Positions 1 through 11,429 of a stretch of 64,000 nucleotides of DNA are shown here, piece after piece. The stretch is from NCBI RefSeq assembly GCF_001411555.2, contig NC_049905.1, forward strand, positions 11,995,053 to 12,059,052, in the 5' to 3' direction. Under the pieces are notes generated by a model. The model did no database searches. It was given only the letters and a program-made list of their open reading frames with translations, and had not been told where the DNA came from. The DNA is from Juglans regia (taxonomy: Eukaryota; Streptophyta; Magnoliopsida; Fagales; Juglandaceae). Made by a program: the position numbers and the translations under genes. The first letter of the stretch is position 1. Each line of letters begins with the position of its first letter.

Positions 1-1231
1 ATAAGTTTCCTTATTAGACCATGAAGTAGAAGCATGCTCACTGTGTGGCAAGGAGCTGTGCGACGAGCTGGGAGGTGGACGGCGGCTAGGTGGCTGAATA
101 CAGAGAGATAGAGTGATAAAAAGAGAGCCCCACTAATGAGCGAGAGAGAAATATGGAGTGAGAGAGCAAAATGTGAGGGAGAGGGATGAAACTCACAGTG
201 AGGTGTGACGGACTGGGGGTGTTGGAAATTCCTTTTCGGTGGTTTCTGTGAGATCTCAACGGTGGAGATCGGAGGCTGGGCAGTGATGTTATTTGAGGCT
301 GAGGCAACCGGCATGGAGGAGTTGCTATATGTGGATTGCTCTGTTTTTAGTTGTGAAAACAGTGGCTCACCGTGTGACTGCAGGTGACTTGGTGGCTTTA
401 ATACACGGTGGTTGCAAGGCTGGGTACGGTGGTGGTGGTCTGGGTAGTTGGTTACGGGCGGTGGACAACCCAGGTTGCTTCCGCTGATGGCGAGGTCGCA
501 CGAGTGTTACTTTTTAAGGAAACAATGCATGGAACAACGACCAAATGATTCTCGGGTTGGGCTCGATTGTGATGCCTAGTGGCTAGAAATGGTTTCGAGG
601 AGGAGTTTGGGTGATGACCGTGGTTCACAAAGGAGGGCAAATGCTTTAGGAAGTTTGTCTGGCCGAGGTCATGAATAGAGGGCAGCGGCAGCTTGGCTTC
701 ATCATGCGTGAGGGATAATCGTATAAGTATATATATATATAGGTGGTAAAAAAAATTAAAAGCAAAACCCTAGAGATGAAGGAAGGAGGGACGTGATCGA
801 AACAGACGTGAATCGTGCAATCCGAGGGAAAACAGACGTGATTGAAGCCATGCATGTAGTGAGTAAATGGACATGAAAGTGTAGAGTATGAAATTATTTT
901 CATGGGCTAGGGCTCTTTAACCCGAAAATAATTGGCCCACGACTTGGATCTTGAACGGGGTTAATGCATGGTTTGTTTCTAAGTTTTGGACCTCAAGTCA
1001 ACCTAAAAAAAATTACACTTGTTCCATAAATTTTTCGGGTGAAAATCTACTTGGTTTACTAAAAGATTTAAAATATAATTATCACACCTATTGAAAAATC
1101 ATAATCCGTCGAAAAAAAAATCCGGGCTCAAGGTCCATAAATAAAAAAATACTTGTTAACCCGAAGTGAGCTTTTCTTACTTATAAACCCAAAAATTTTG
1201 TAAAGGGGCTTGGTTGGGCCTGGGTGTTACA
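1..1231 (-). mobile_element. Ty3/gypsy 3' LTR, cut by the window edge
   Basis: Read on the minus strand, this begins TGTAACACCCAGGCCCA at 1231, directly after a purine tract. That arrangement is typical of the 3' LTR of Tekay/Del-like chromovirus elements. A TATA-like (TA)n stretch lies near 732-744, followed on the minus strand by GC-richer transcribed-type sequence toward base 1. The other end of the LTR is outside the window. The terminus matches the U3 ends of LTRs elsewhere in the window (40589 and 45178). No protein frame in it looks real. Confidence 0.7.
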
Positions 1232-1243
1232 TCCTCCCTCCTT
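1232..1243 (-). other. Polypurine tract of the gypsy element
   Basis: Read on the minus strand, AAGGAGGGAGGA abuts the TGTAAC start of the LTR. This is the plus-strand priming site for reverse transcription and it fixes the element's orientation. Confidence 0.65.
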
Positions 1244-1520
1244 AAAAAAATTCTTCCTTGAAATTTGCTGCATTTAAGCAAAGTGTTGAACCTAACATTC
1301 GAAAATTCTAACTTTCCCATGTTCTGTGCCTAGTGCCTTAAATATCTCCTAATCCTCTTGCCTTCCAAAATCACACACCAATTGTCGATCATCGTACAGT
1401 TCTCTTTGCAAACAAATATTTTTGATATTCAAATTCAAGTAAGAATTTGAGAATATCTCAATTCATTTGTAGCTTTATGATAGATCGAATCGAAATAAGT
1501 GATTATTCTAGCTACGACAG
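1244..1520 (-). mobile_element. Gypsy internal 3' non-coding remnant
   Basis: Next to the polypurine tract, the minus strand reads AAATTTCAAGGAAGAA. This is a decayed form of the box that usually follows the integrase/chromodomain end in these elements. The rest shows no domain. The element body is lost where CACTA-type sequence begins further right. Confidence 0.4.
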
Positions 1521-1664
1521 GGAAGAGTGTGTGGGCAATGCGATTGCCCAGTACAGTACGAATTAAGCAATTATAATAATATTAATAATTATAATAATAA
1601 AAAAATTACTTTTATTGTACAAGTCATTCAGGAATTCAACGCACAAGCACGACAACAAATAAGG

Positions 1665-2230
1665 TCTTTCGAAATGAAAAATTTCGTCTCAAAAGACTGG
1701 AATTTGGTCCCAAAATATATTTTAGGACGAAAAAAAAAGTCCCATGGTCGTCCCAATAAAACTTTCCCAAAAGGTATTTTGGGACGAAAATCACAAATTG
1801 GTCCCAAAAAATATCTTTTGGGACGAAATTTAGCTGACCGTTCCACCACGTTCAAATGGAATTGTTTTTCTGGGCGATTGAAATTCGTCTAGAAAAGTCA
1901 TTCGAATAGCAGAAATAACGTTCAAACAATATGTCTATTCGAACGGGTACTTCATGGACGGTCAATCATACCAGTCTATTTGATCAAATACACATTAAGA
2001 AACTTTCGAACAAACAAATTAATGATCGAATGTAAATTAAGCCATTCGAACGTGTTTGAGACGGAAAGAGTAAATTGCCTATTCGAACGGGGCGCAACTT
2101 GTTTTACCGTTTGAACTCTAACTTGGGAGGTTCGAACAGTTGTGTCCAATGTATATATGTTCGACCGTTTAATGAGAGTTCGAATGGTTAGTATTTTCAT
2201 GGACAATACAAATTTAAAACCAAATCGATA
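1665..2230. repeat. Left subterminal repeats of the CACTA element
   Basis: There are repeated GGTCCCAAAA / GGGACGAAA boxes at 1705-1830, then repeated TTCGAACGG-like boxes to about 2200, in both orientations. In CACTA elements such short subterminal motifs bind the element-encoded protein. Open frames here are by-products of the repeats. Confidence 0.55.
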
Positions 2231-2399
2231 TTTATATTTCAAAAACACATTACAAATTGTTTAATATATATAAAACTAATCTAAAAAGTCAGAAGTAAAT
2301 AAATAAAATACTAATAATACTAATAATGTTATCAGTACATATATAATTGTTCAATATGCAAAACACTTCTAATAAAAATCAATTGCTTGGAAGCCTAAA

Positions 2400-5300
2400 T
2401 TGTTACATAAGCATCTGCATTTAAAACTGCATCTGTCTTTGTTGATCTTGCATTTGGAGTTGCATATCTCTTTGTTGATCTTCTTGTTGTTTTATGCACA
2501 TCTCCATGTCTGTTTATTTCATCAATTGAGCCTCTAACTCATGTTGTTTTGCAATCAATTTTTTTATCCTAGAATTTGTATTCTCTAACGCAATGGCAGT
2601 AGTACTTGACATTGATGAAGAACCTGAAAGCTTTACACAGCGACCCAAACCCCTCAAATATCTTAAACGTTGACCTAGAACTTGTGTAAAAATTTCAACA
2701 TCACTTGTTTATGAATTCTAATCTGATGCAATTTCAGCAGGGAGGGCAACCATTTTATCACACACACAATATATATAATTAATATTGATACAATAATTTA
2801 AATATGTTTAATTAAAATAAATTATAATACTTACATAATTCTCACAAGCATCAGGATAAATCTACTCTCCATTACTATTAGTATGTGATGCAGCATATAA
2901 TTTTGTAAGATCAGAATTAGTGTCTGACTCTTCTACAAGAGACATTGTCAAGATATAAAATCAATATTAAAAACAAACTATGTAGAATAAAAAAAAGTGG
3001 TACATTACCAATTTCTTAAAAAGGCGATGGAAAGATCTTGACCCTGCATGATGATGAATCTTCAACTTTGATCTATTTGTTTTGTTTATAGAAGTTCACT
3101 CCTGCATAAAAGTTGTAAAAATTAGTAAGTAAAAATTACAAATATAACACATAAAGAATTCATTTAATTTACCTTATATGATGGATTCTCAAACATGTCG
3201 CAAAGTTTTTCCCAATCTTCAGGTCGGACATCCTAAAAAGGATGCTGGCATACATCTTCCTTGTTCTCATACTTCTCAAAATACTCATGACACCTCGCCT
3301 TATACTTGCGGAATACATTACACATCAGCTCTTCTATAGTATTACGCTCCTCACTCCGACCAAAATTTAGTTCGAAATCATCCTTGAAAAAGTATATACA
3401 CAAAGATATTATCATTTAGAATATTAAATAATACCAATATAAATTTATTATTTAAATATTACATACCAAACCACTATTCTTTATAAATTTTTCACATCTT
3501 GCGAGACTTTATGTCATGAACTCGTAGTCAAAGGTACATAAATCCGTGTAAGATCATCCACATGAGATGCAAGCCTAGCTGCTTGTTGTCCCTCACCTCT
3601 GGTATGTTCGTCAGGAATGTTAACCTTAATCTTACCTACTTTACGATATTTCTTCAACGTCACGCCTCTAGTAGTGCCTCGTCCATGACGAGATTGTACT
3701 GTTGTCTCTATAAAATAATATTAGCTATTTACCTCGTATCAATTATCAATTATCTTAATTGAAAAAAATGAGTATTAGCTATTTACCTTGATCCGTAGAG
3801 TCAATCTTTAATGGTGAGTCAGACGGCGAGCTAGGAACAGGTGGAGATGGGATGCGAACTTCGTTCCTTTTTGGTGGCATAATTGCGAGATACTGTATAA
3901 TATGAACACAAAACTGGTCAATCATCTATATCAGTTTCATCTGTAGATCCGCTCTCATCGTTTGTAGATACTTTAGATGACTCAACACTTTGATCAATTG
4001 TCGCCTCAACTATTTCAGCCTCAATATCTTCCCTATGTAATCATCTCATATTGGCTCCAATCCACAAATAAGTTAAAGGCAGGTTGACTCTCTTGGTATG
4101 CTTCTTGAGTAGAAGGATCATCTTCTTCTTCATATTGTCCATCCGCCTTAGGGATAATGTCATAAATATTTCTTGGAAAAAAATTTTGTACTACTTGCCA
4201 TTGATTTCCTAACTGAGGATTGTCTAAATAGAATACTTGAGATGCTTGGGAAGCAAAAATAAAAGGATCATTTTCATACCATTTTTTTGATGTATTAATA
4301 CTCAGAAAATATTCATCGTGGCATTTTTCCCTTCAAGGATTGTTTAAATCCTACCAATCACACTTAAATATATAAACCACAAGCTCCCCCACATATCTCA
4401 TTCCAATTATATCTACCATAACTACATAGAAATCAACATTTTCTCCATCATGACTCCCTTCAACAAGGACACCACTATTTTGTGTTTTCCTATAAAGTTC
4501 CTGATCAATTGTTTTCCTATCAAGTTCTCGATCAATTGTGTGATACCTACTTTCTCGAGAAATACATGTAGAATATTGAGCAGCGCGTCTCGAGGGGCCA
4601 TACGCCAATGCATATAGTTCGTCGGATATATCGTTCGGATTACTCACATGCATTTGTTTAACCTACATATTAAATAAAGTATAATCATTCAACCGTTAAC
4701 AATCCAGTCTATTTTAAATATGTTAGTGCAAAATCCCATCTATATTAATGTCATTACCCATTGTTCGAACCATTTCAGGAACACTTGTTCATGTCTCTGG
4801 TCTATATCATTCATTCACAGTTCTTTGAGTACGTTAATAGGATCACTGAAATTGAAAATTACCAACAATAAGTATAATCGTATAATTATTTAATAAGTAA
4901 ATTCAATGATTAATTAACAATTAATTTGAACTTACTTCAAGTGGCTCTCTATCTCAGGGCAATTATTTAGCACGTACTACTGAGCTTTCTCGAACTCCCT
5001 TTTATGCAAATCATAACCACGCTGAGCACCAAGTGGACGTACTTGTTGGGAAAATACAGAAAATCAGTTCCGTTGTCTTGCTTGGTCAACATCAAAGTTT
5101 CCCTCCGGCCGATCAAACCTTGTGTCAACGTCTTTGAAGTATTTGGAATAGAATGTATGCCACTCATCATCAATATATGTTTCTGCAATTGATTGTTCTG
5201 GGAGGGCCTTATTACCCACTATGCGTTTCAACTTTCCAAGAAACCTTTCAATGGGATACATCCATCTATATTGGACTGGTCCTGCAAGTCGAGCCTCATG

Positions 5301-6620
5301 TGTCAAATGAACGGCTAAGTGAACCTTGATGTCGAAGAATGACGGGGTAAATACTCTCCAACTTACACAATTTTAGTGCAATTTCTCATTCCATACGATT
5401 CAAATCTTCTACATTCAACGTTCTAGCATATAAATTTTTAGAAAATGCACCCAACTCAATTAATGCAACCCACACATGTCTAGTCAAGAACCCACGGATA
5501 CCAACAGGCAAGATACATTATAAAAATACATGACAATCAAGGCTTTTTAGTCCAGTAATTTTTCAGTCATTTGTTCGCACACACCTTTATTGATTCGAGG
5601 CATACTCGTCCGGTAATTTAATCTTTTACAACCACTCACAAAATGTAGCCATTTCATTCCTTAACAATGTATACCACTCAATTGGCATGTAAATAGACAA
5701 ACCACTTTGTTGCAAGTGCATTTAAGGTCTAATTCCCAACCGGTTTAGATCTTTTCGTGAGTTTATATTATCCTTCATTTCACTTTCAATTGACATCAAC
5801 ATTCCAACTCAACTCATTCGCACTTTGTTTTCTCTTCTATTGTTTTTTACCAAAATCATTACTTCTGATTTCCACAAACTGTGCAAGAACATCTTCGCCA
5901 GACAAGAATGGTGGAGGGTGTCCCCATTCAACAGTGCAATCAAACATCCTACCATTTTCACGCCATCTATGGTCCCAGGTAAAAATCGACAATGACCCAT
6001 GAAGCAAAGTTTCCTCCCATACGTAAGCCATTCAGATTGGGTATATTTGTTACAGGTCGGACATTCCAATTTCCTCTTAGTGCTCCAACCTTACAGGTTT
6101 CCATAAGTGGAAAAATCATTTACTATCCATAACACCACAACATGCATCTTGAACGAATTGCCTGTTGATGAATCAAATGTTAAGACCCTATTCTTCCACA
6201 AATCTTTCAATTATGCTATCAGTGGCTGCAATTGTTAATATCATTTCACAGTGATCTCAAACTTGGAACGAGCAAACTAATCATGAAATATGGATCTTTC
6301 ATATACTTCCATGGTAGTAGATTAAGGGCATAAGTACAACTAGCTAACTACTACGACTAGTACTCATATTCCCAAATGAATTAAATCCATCTGTTGCTAA
6401 CCCAAGTTGAACATTACGAGGTTCTTCAGCAAACCATGAGTGTTCCAAGTCAAATTCCTTCCAAACTTGAGAGTCTACAGGATGTGACAAAACATTAGCA
6501 TTCTTGACTCTAGATGATGAGTGTCATGTCATATCCACAGCCATTGAACGTGACATAAATAATCGTTGTAATCTAAGTATCAATGGAAAGTGAAGTACGA
6601 CCTTCCGCGGCATATTCTGC
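2400..6620 (-). pseudogene. CACTA transposase, fragmented
   Basis: This would have been the DDE-type transposase that cuts and moves the element. From the N-terminal side on the minus strand: about 6610-6300 has a Transposase_21 stretch (RLQRLFMSRSMAVDM, then LGLATDGFNSFGNMS). 6069-5809 has GRKLCFMGHCRFLPG. 5306-5064 has GPVQYRWMYPIERFLGKLK, the DUF4218 signature. 4653-4351 has TQNSGVLVEG and a closing FKCDW, the DUF4216 signature. About 3415-3000 holds the RYK.RCHEYFEKY and NRSKLKIHHHAGSR motifs of the plant transposase C-terminus. About 2690-2400 is a QVLGQRLRYLRGLG tail and a Gln/Glu-rich coiled-coil-like end. No piece is longer than about 100 codons between breaks, so it is a clear pseudogene. 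Confidence 0.8.
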
Positions 6621-6639
6621 TTCTCAGTTGTCCATCTTG

Positions 6640-7420
6640 ATTCATGGAAAATGGGGCCTGATGATGCAGAGATGGCTCAGGACGAGAGACCAGTTTACAT
6701 AGATGAGGTCGATACACTTGCTAATCATGAGGTCAGAGACTTGATTGTTGGTCCAGATGCTCCAATGTACGATGGGACGAAGAGCATTAGGCAGGCAGAT
6801 TTATCTTCTTTCTTCAAAATTAGAATTTGATCATTGCCAACAATATTGACCCTCGGCAGCACAAGACTGAGATTGGCATGGATCAAGTGAAATTTATGAT
6901 ACGAGTAGCTCGTGGCATTCCGATCGACCTCATGGGGTATATATTTGAGAGGATCCAATCAGAGGCTCGGTACATTACGACAGATATACTACCATTTGGG
7001 ATCCTAATCACTCAACTTTTGCTACATTTCAGGGTCATGCCTGAAGTTGCTGAGCATGCACGGGAGCCGATGGGACAGATCAACAGTACCACCTTGTCAC
7101 GGAGCACGTGACACTCAAGACTTCATTTTCGTGGATCTGTTCCTGACAGGGCTGATATTTAGAGAGATGCACAGTCGGGAGATACTGGATTATCAGCTGG
7201 CAAGACATCTACACAGGCCGAGGCATCATGCACATCTACTCGCGAGGAGATGGCCAACATACTGCGTGCTGAGATCAACATACACACATTAGTGGTGATC
7301 GATGCAGTGTATACTGCCATGTCTGAGTTGCGTACAGAAATTACTACTAGCATCTCTGAGTTACGTACAGAGATTAATGAGTTACGTACAAAGATTAATG
7401 CCAGTAATGCATCTTAGGTC
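6640..7420 (+). pseudogene. Opposite-strand transposon protein with coiled-coil tail
   Basis: On the plus strand, against the transposase direction, 6827-7111 codes for 94 residues including VKFMIRVARGIPIDLMGYIF and LPFGILITQLLLHF. These resemble the 'putative plant transposon protein' domain of other plant elements. Acidic coding-like sequence precedes it from 6640 after a stop. After a frameshift, 7240-7420 encodes heptad-like repeats (SELRTEI, SELRTEINELRTKI), a likely coiled coil, ending at a TAG. A second copy of the tail is at 16993-17160. Function is unknown; it may be an accessory protein of this CACTA family or a captured retroelement gag. Confidence 0.5.
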
Positions 7421-7739
7421 ACGCTCAGCACTCTACTGACACAGGTAGAGACACGATTAGCTGCTGACGTGGATGTGTGCAGAGACCTCACAACACAGTA
7501 GATTTTATTTTTTATTTATATTTTTTTTTGTTATAGTTATGGACAGTATATATGGTGTTTTGATAATTTACTTTAGTTATAAATTAAATCTTTTATCTTT
7601 TCTGGAGTAATTATTGATTTATATTATGTAGTGTATGACTGATAATATTTATTTAACGAAAAATCTTATTTAATATAAAAGAGATCATTGAAATATTTTC
7701 AAATTAATTACATAAAATTAATTTATAAATTCATATATA

Positions 7740-8186
7740 TGATATATATATATATTTTATATTTTGAGTTACGTACCAGAATTAATATTATACGTTCAAA
7801 TGTATAAATGTGGTGTTTGTATATGTTCGAACTAAATATGTTCCGTTTGAACGGTTTAGAAACCTTCCTGCCAAATTTTGCCTCCAAATTTTTTCCGTTC
7901 GAACAAACAAATTTATCATTCGAACGGGTTTGAACTTTTCCCGGTATAATAAATTAATTTCCCGCCAAGATTTTATTGTTCAAATTGATTTTTGTCCGTT
8001 CGAACTAAAAAAAAAAATATTTGAGACGATTTAATTCGTCACAGAAAATATTGTTCGAATGGATATTTATCCGATTGAACGGTTTTGTAAAGTCATCAAT
8101 TTTTTGAGACAAAATTTAAATTTCGTCTCAAAAAATTACTTTTATGAATGAAATTTAGTTCGTCCCTAAAAGTCAAATTTATTACA
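7740..8186. repeat. Right subterminal repeats and worn terminus of the CACTA element
   Basis: Copies of GTTCGAACGG/CCGTTCGAAC variants at 7790-8085 are followed by inverted GAGACGAAA / TTTCGTCTC boxes to 8170. The stretch aligns closely with 17440-17884, which ends in an intact TTGTAGTG. Confidence 0.65.
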
Positions 8187-8359
8187 ATGAAAGTTACAAA
8201 TTAACCACCCCAACTCTCTTTTCTCTCTTGTTTTCAAACAATGAATTTCCAGACCGGGCCTACATACAACATACCTCTTTAAATATCAGCCTCACTTGTT
8301 CTTCATTTGAGTACAAGTGCAACGCAAATCGAGTACCTGATCAAACCACTTACAAACTC

Positions 8360-8571
8360 ATGGCTAACGTCCAAGTAGCTTGTTTTCTCATCCTCCACTT
8401 TATTACGTTATTTTTGGTACCTGCTTGCATGTTTAACTTTGCCAATCCTGCAATTCTCAACGTTACCACTGATCAATCTGCGCTTTTGGCTTTGAACGAT
8501 CATGTTTCTTATGATCCTCATCATGTTTTTACAAACAATTGGTCCACATCTACTTCTAGCTGTGTCACTTG
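8360..8571 (+). pseudogene. LRR receptor-like kinase, N-terminal piece
   Basis: An ATG at 8360 opens a frame with a hydrophobic signal-peptide-like start (MANVQVACFLILHFITLFLV). It is followed by the LRRNT_2 signature TTDQSALLALNDHVSYDPHH and NNWSTSTSSC of LRR receptor-like kinases, membrane receptors that sense ligands outside the cell. At the VTC position the frame is cut by a copia element whose target duplication ACTTG is 8567-8571. The frame can be extended upstream to 8228, but homology starts at 8360. The remainder is at 13606. Confidence 0.8.
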
Positions 8572-8942
8572 TGTTGGGGAAATCAACACAGCGGAAGGAA
8601 TAAAAGCTGTAATAAAATAGTACACTCACGCACTCAGTGACACCAAGAATTTAACGTGGTTCAGCAACTGCTTGCATCCACAGAAAAAAGTTTCACTAAT
8701 AAATAGTGGAACACAAGAAAATATTACAGAGGAGAAGGATCATACTCTACTCAACTCTACTCTCTTCTTTTCTCTCAGAGCTCTCCCGACTCTCTCTCTT
8801 TTCTTTTCTCCTTGGGTGTATCTGAAGCTCTTGCATGGAGCTTCAATTTATAGGCGCCTGATGTATCGTCTACCTGTGTGCATTCAATTGGCTGTTGAGA
8901 GCTAGGCATTGGAGGTTGAGCAGCAAGCAGGCAGGGACTTCA
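8572..8942 (-). repeat. Copia 3' LTR
   Basis: 371 bp, matching the LTR at 13181 base for base over long stretches (the GAAATCAACACAGCGGAAGG block and CTGAAGCTCTNNCATGGAGC). It lacks two short blocks (about 16 and 25 bp) and part of a CAACT run present in the other copy. Confidence 0.9.
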
Positions 8943-8946
8943 ACAA

Positions 8947-8958
8947 TTCTCCCCCTCC
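8947..8958 (-). other. Copia polypurine tract
   Basis: The minus strand reads GGAGGGGGAGAA, four bases before the 3' LTR. Confidence 0.8.
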
Positions 8959-8969
8959 ATGCCCATTTA

Positions 8970-10420
8970 GTTAGATGCTACCCATCCCAGCTATGTCTTT
9001 GCATAGCTCAAGCTTCTCACTTGTAACCAGCCTTCCAAAACTGGTTTAGCTTCCCCAAAACACAAACACATATTCGATGTACCTTTCAGGTACCTGAGAA
9101 TCCACTTGACTGCTTTCTAATGATCCTTTCCTGGATTTGAAAGGAATCTGCTCACCATGCCTACAGCATGAGCAATATCTAGTCTGGTACAAACCATTGC
9201 ATACATCAGGCTTCCTACTGCTGAAGAGTAGGGGACTGCTTCCATTTCTTCAATCTCTTTTGTTGAAGAAGGACACGAGCTCTTGCTCAACTTGAAGTGG
9301 TTAGCAAGTGGAGTATTGACTGGCTTAGCATCTCCCATGTTGAAACGTCTGATGACCCGTTCAACATATTTTTATTGTGATAGCCACACCCTTTTGGCTT
9401 TCCTATCACGAACAATCTCCATGCCCAAAATTTGTTGTGCTGGGCCTAAGTCCTTCATGTCAAAGGACTTGGATAGTTCCTTCTTTAGTTTGTTAATCAT
9501 GGATCTATCATCACCAACGATTAACATATCATCAAATTAAAAAATGAGTATGACAAACTTGTCATCCTAAAACTTTCAAACATAGACACACTGATCTGCA
9601 ATAAGTCTCTTGTAACCATGACTCATCATGAATGAATCGAACTTCTTGTACCATTGCCTCAGCGCTTGCTTGAGGTCATAGAGACTCTTCTTTAGCTTGC
9701 AGACTATGTGATTTTTCCTTGGAGCTTCAAACCCTTCCGGTTGCTCCATATAGATCTCCTTTTCCAAATCTCCATGGAGAAAGGTTGTCTTCCCATCCAT
9801 CTGTTCGAGTTCCAAATTCAAGCTAGTTACCAATCCAAGTGACATCATTTTCACCACTGGAGAAAATATCTCGTCAAAGTCAATTCCCTTCTTCTGCTGG
9901 AATCCTTTGACAACCAATCTGGCCTTGTGCTTTATTAGCTTTCCTTGGCCATCTTTCTTCAACTTGAATACCCTTTTTTTCTTTAGGGCTTTCTTTCCTT
10001 CAGGAAGTTTCACCAACTCATAGGTCTGATTTTTCTGCAAAGAACTCATGTCTTCTTGCATTGCTTGCACCCATAGGCTTCTATCAGCATGAGTTTTAAC
10101 TTTCTGGAAGCTCTCTGGTTCCCCCTCATCAGTGAGTAGAATATAGTCTGATTCCGGATATCTCCTCGACGGAATCAATAGGCGGCCTCTTGCCGATCTT
10201 CTTGGTTCATCAACCAAAGGAGGTTCATCACCATCTAACCCTTGTGGTGGTACACCAGCTGCTGGTGGCGAGGGCTCTTGCTCCTTGCTCAACACCCTGA
10301 GCTTCTTCTTCTGCTTCTGGATCTCGATCCTGCATATCCACATTGTCTGTGGCAAACTACAATGGTGCAGGATTTGGAGTAATAGGAACTAAGCTCTACT
10401 GACATCGAGGAAGCTTCAGT
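8970..10420 (-). pseudogene. Copia reverse transcriptase, RNase H deleted
   Basis: The minus frame at 10355-9576 has the copia RT hallmarks HKARLVVKGFQQKKGIDFDE, FSPVVKMMS and YDLKQALRQWYKKFDSF. The catalytic box near 9535 reads F-stop-F-D-D where YVDD is expected, so the active site is broken. 9338-9117 continues the palm/connection (NTPLANHF, GSLMYAMVCTRLDIAHAVG). Near 9025 the reading jumps from CFGEAKPVLEGW straight to SEKLELCKDIAGMGSI, the polyprotein's C-terminal end. The RNase H domain is therefore missing. A frameshift near 10350 separates this part from integrase. Confidence 0.88.
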
Positions 10421-11420
10421 TCCTATATTCTGGTTTTCATGGAACATAACATCCCTACTTATGACAATTCTCTTTGTCACTGGATCCCATAACTTGTATC
10501 CGAATTATTCATCTCCATATCCAACAAAGATACATGGAGTTGATTTGACATCGAGCTTCTGTCTCAACTCCTTGGATACGTGTGCAAATGCTTGGCACCC
10601 AAACACTCTCAGGTGAGAGTAAAAGACATCTTTTCCAAACCAAACGTTCTCAAGAATTTCAAATTACAGTGATGCAGAAGGTGATTTGTTGATCAAGTAA
10701 CAGGTAGCAAGAACAGCTTCACCCCAGAATGGCTTTGGTAACTTGGCCATACTAAGCATGCATCTTGTTCTTTCAATGATGGTCCGGTTCATTCTTTCGG
10801 CTACACCATTGTGCTGAGGGGCATATGGGACCGTCTTCTCATGTCGAATACCGCTATCAGCACAGTATGCAGCGAACCTTTTGGAAATATATTCTCCTAC
10901 ATTGTCCATTCGTAGGCACTTCAACTTCTTTCCCGTCTCTCTTTCCACTAGGGTGTGGAAATTCTTGAAGTGCTCGAAGACCTGATCCTTTGACTTCAAA
11001 ACATATACCCAGACCTTTCGTGAAGAATCATCAATGAATGTCATGAAATATCTGTTACCTCCCAATGACTCTTCTTCCATGGGACCACATACATCAGAGT
11101 GTACCAGACTCAACAACTCTGATCTTCTCTTCGTAGAGGATTTAAATGAGACTCTGCATTGTTTACCAAACAAACAGTACTCATAAGGGTTTAACGCTGT
11201 TCCTTTGGCAACTTTGATGAGTGCCTTCTTCACAAGCGTATCCAACCCTTTCTCACCCATGTGTCCGAGTCTCTTATGTCATAGATTCGGTGATGCCTCA
11301 TCTTCCACTGCATTGAGGCTATCAGAATCGATCTTCACATGGGTCTTGTACAACATACCACAAATATGTCCTCGGGTGACAATCATGACACCTTGTGACA
11401 ACTTCCAAGTGCCTTTGCTG
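10421..11420 (-). pseudogene. Copia integrase
   Basis: 11260-10664 encodes the integrase core: HSDVCGPMEEESLGGNRYF (first Asp), LRMDNVGEYISKRF (second Asp; normally DNGGEY, here DNVGEY) and HNGVAERMNRTIIERTRCML (Glu). 10660-10421 gives the C-terminal part (HLRVFGCQAFAHV, SRDVMFHE) with a stop inside. The pre-integrase zinc segment lies at 11420-11261. Confidence 0.88.
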
Positions 11421-11429
11421 AAGTAGCTG

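Larger units (their letters stand above)
1650..8186 (-). mobile_element. Decayed CACTA (En/Spm) transposon
   Basis: The minus strand carries, in order, Transposase_21-like, DUF4218-like, DUF4216-like and Ptta/En/Spm C-terminal-like segments. Both flanks hold arrays of GTTCGAACGG-type and GGGACGAAA-type subterminal repeats. The right end (ATTACAATG near 8177-8186) aligns with the better terminus TTGTAGTG of a second copy at 17884, so it is a worn CACTA end. The left terminus is not recognisable and 1650 is approximate. Many stops and frameshifts show it cannot make transposase. Confidence 0.7.

Noticed and set aside
1527..1892. 121-codon plus frame with repeated GRK motifs
   Set aside because: It translates the GGGACGAAA subterminal repeats of the CACTA element.
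8228..8359. N-terminal extension of the LRR receptor to the ATG at 8228
   Set aside because: Homology and the signal-peptide-like start begin at the ATG at 8360; the extension has no receptor character.
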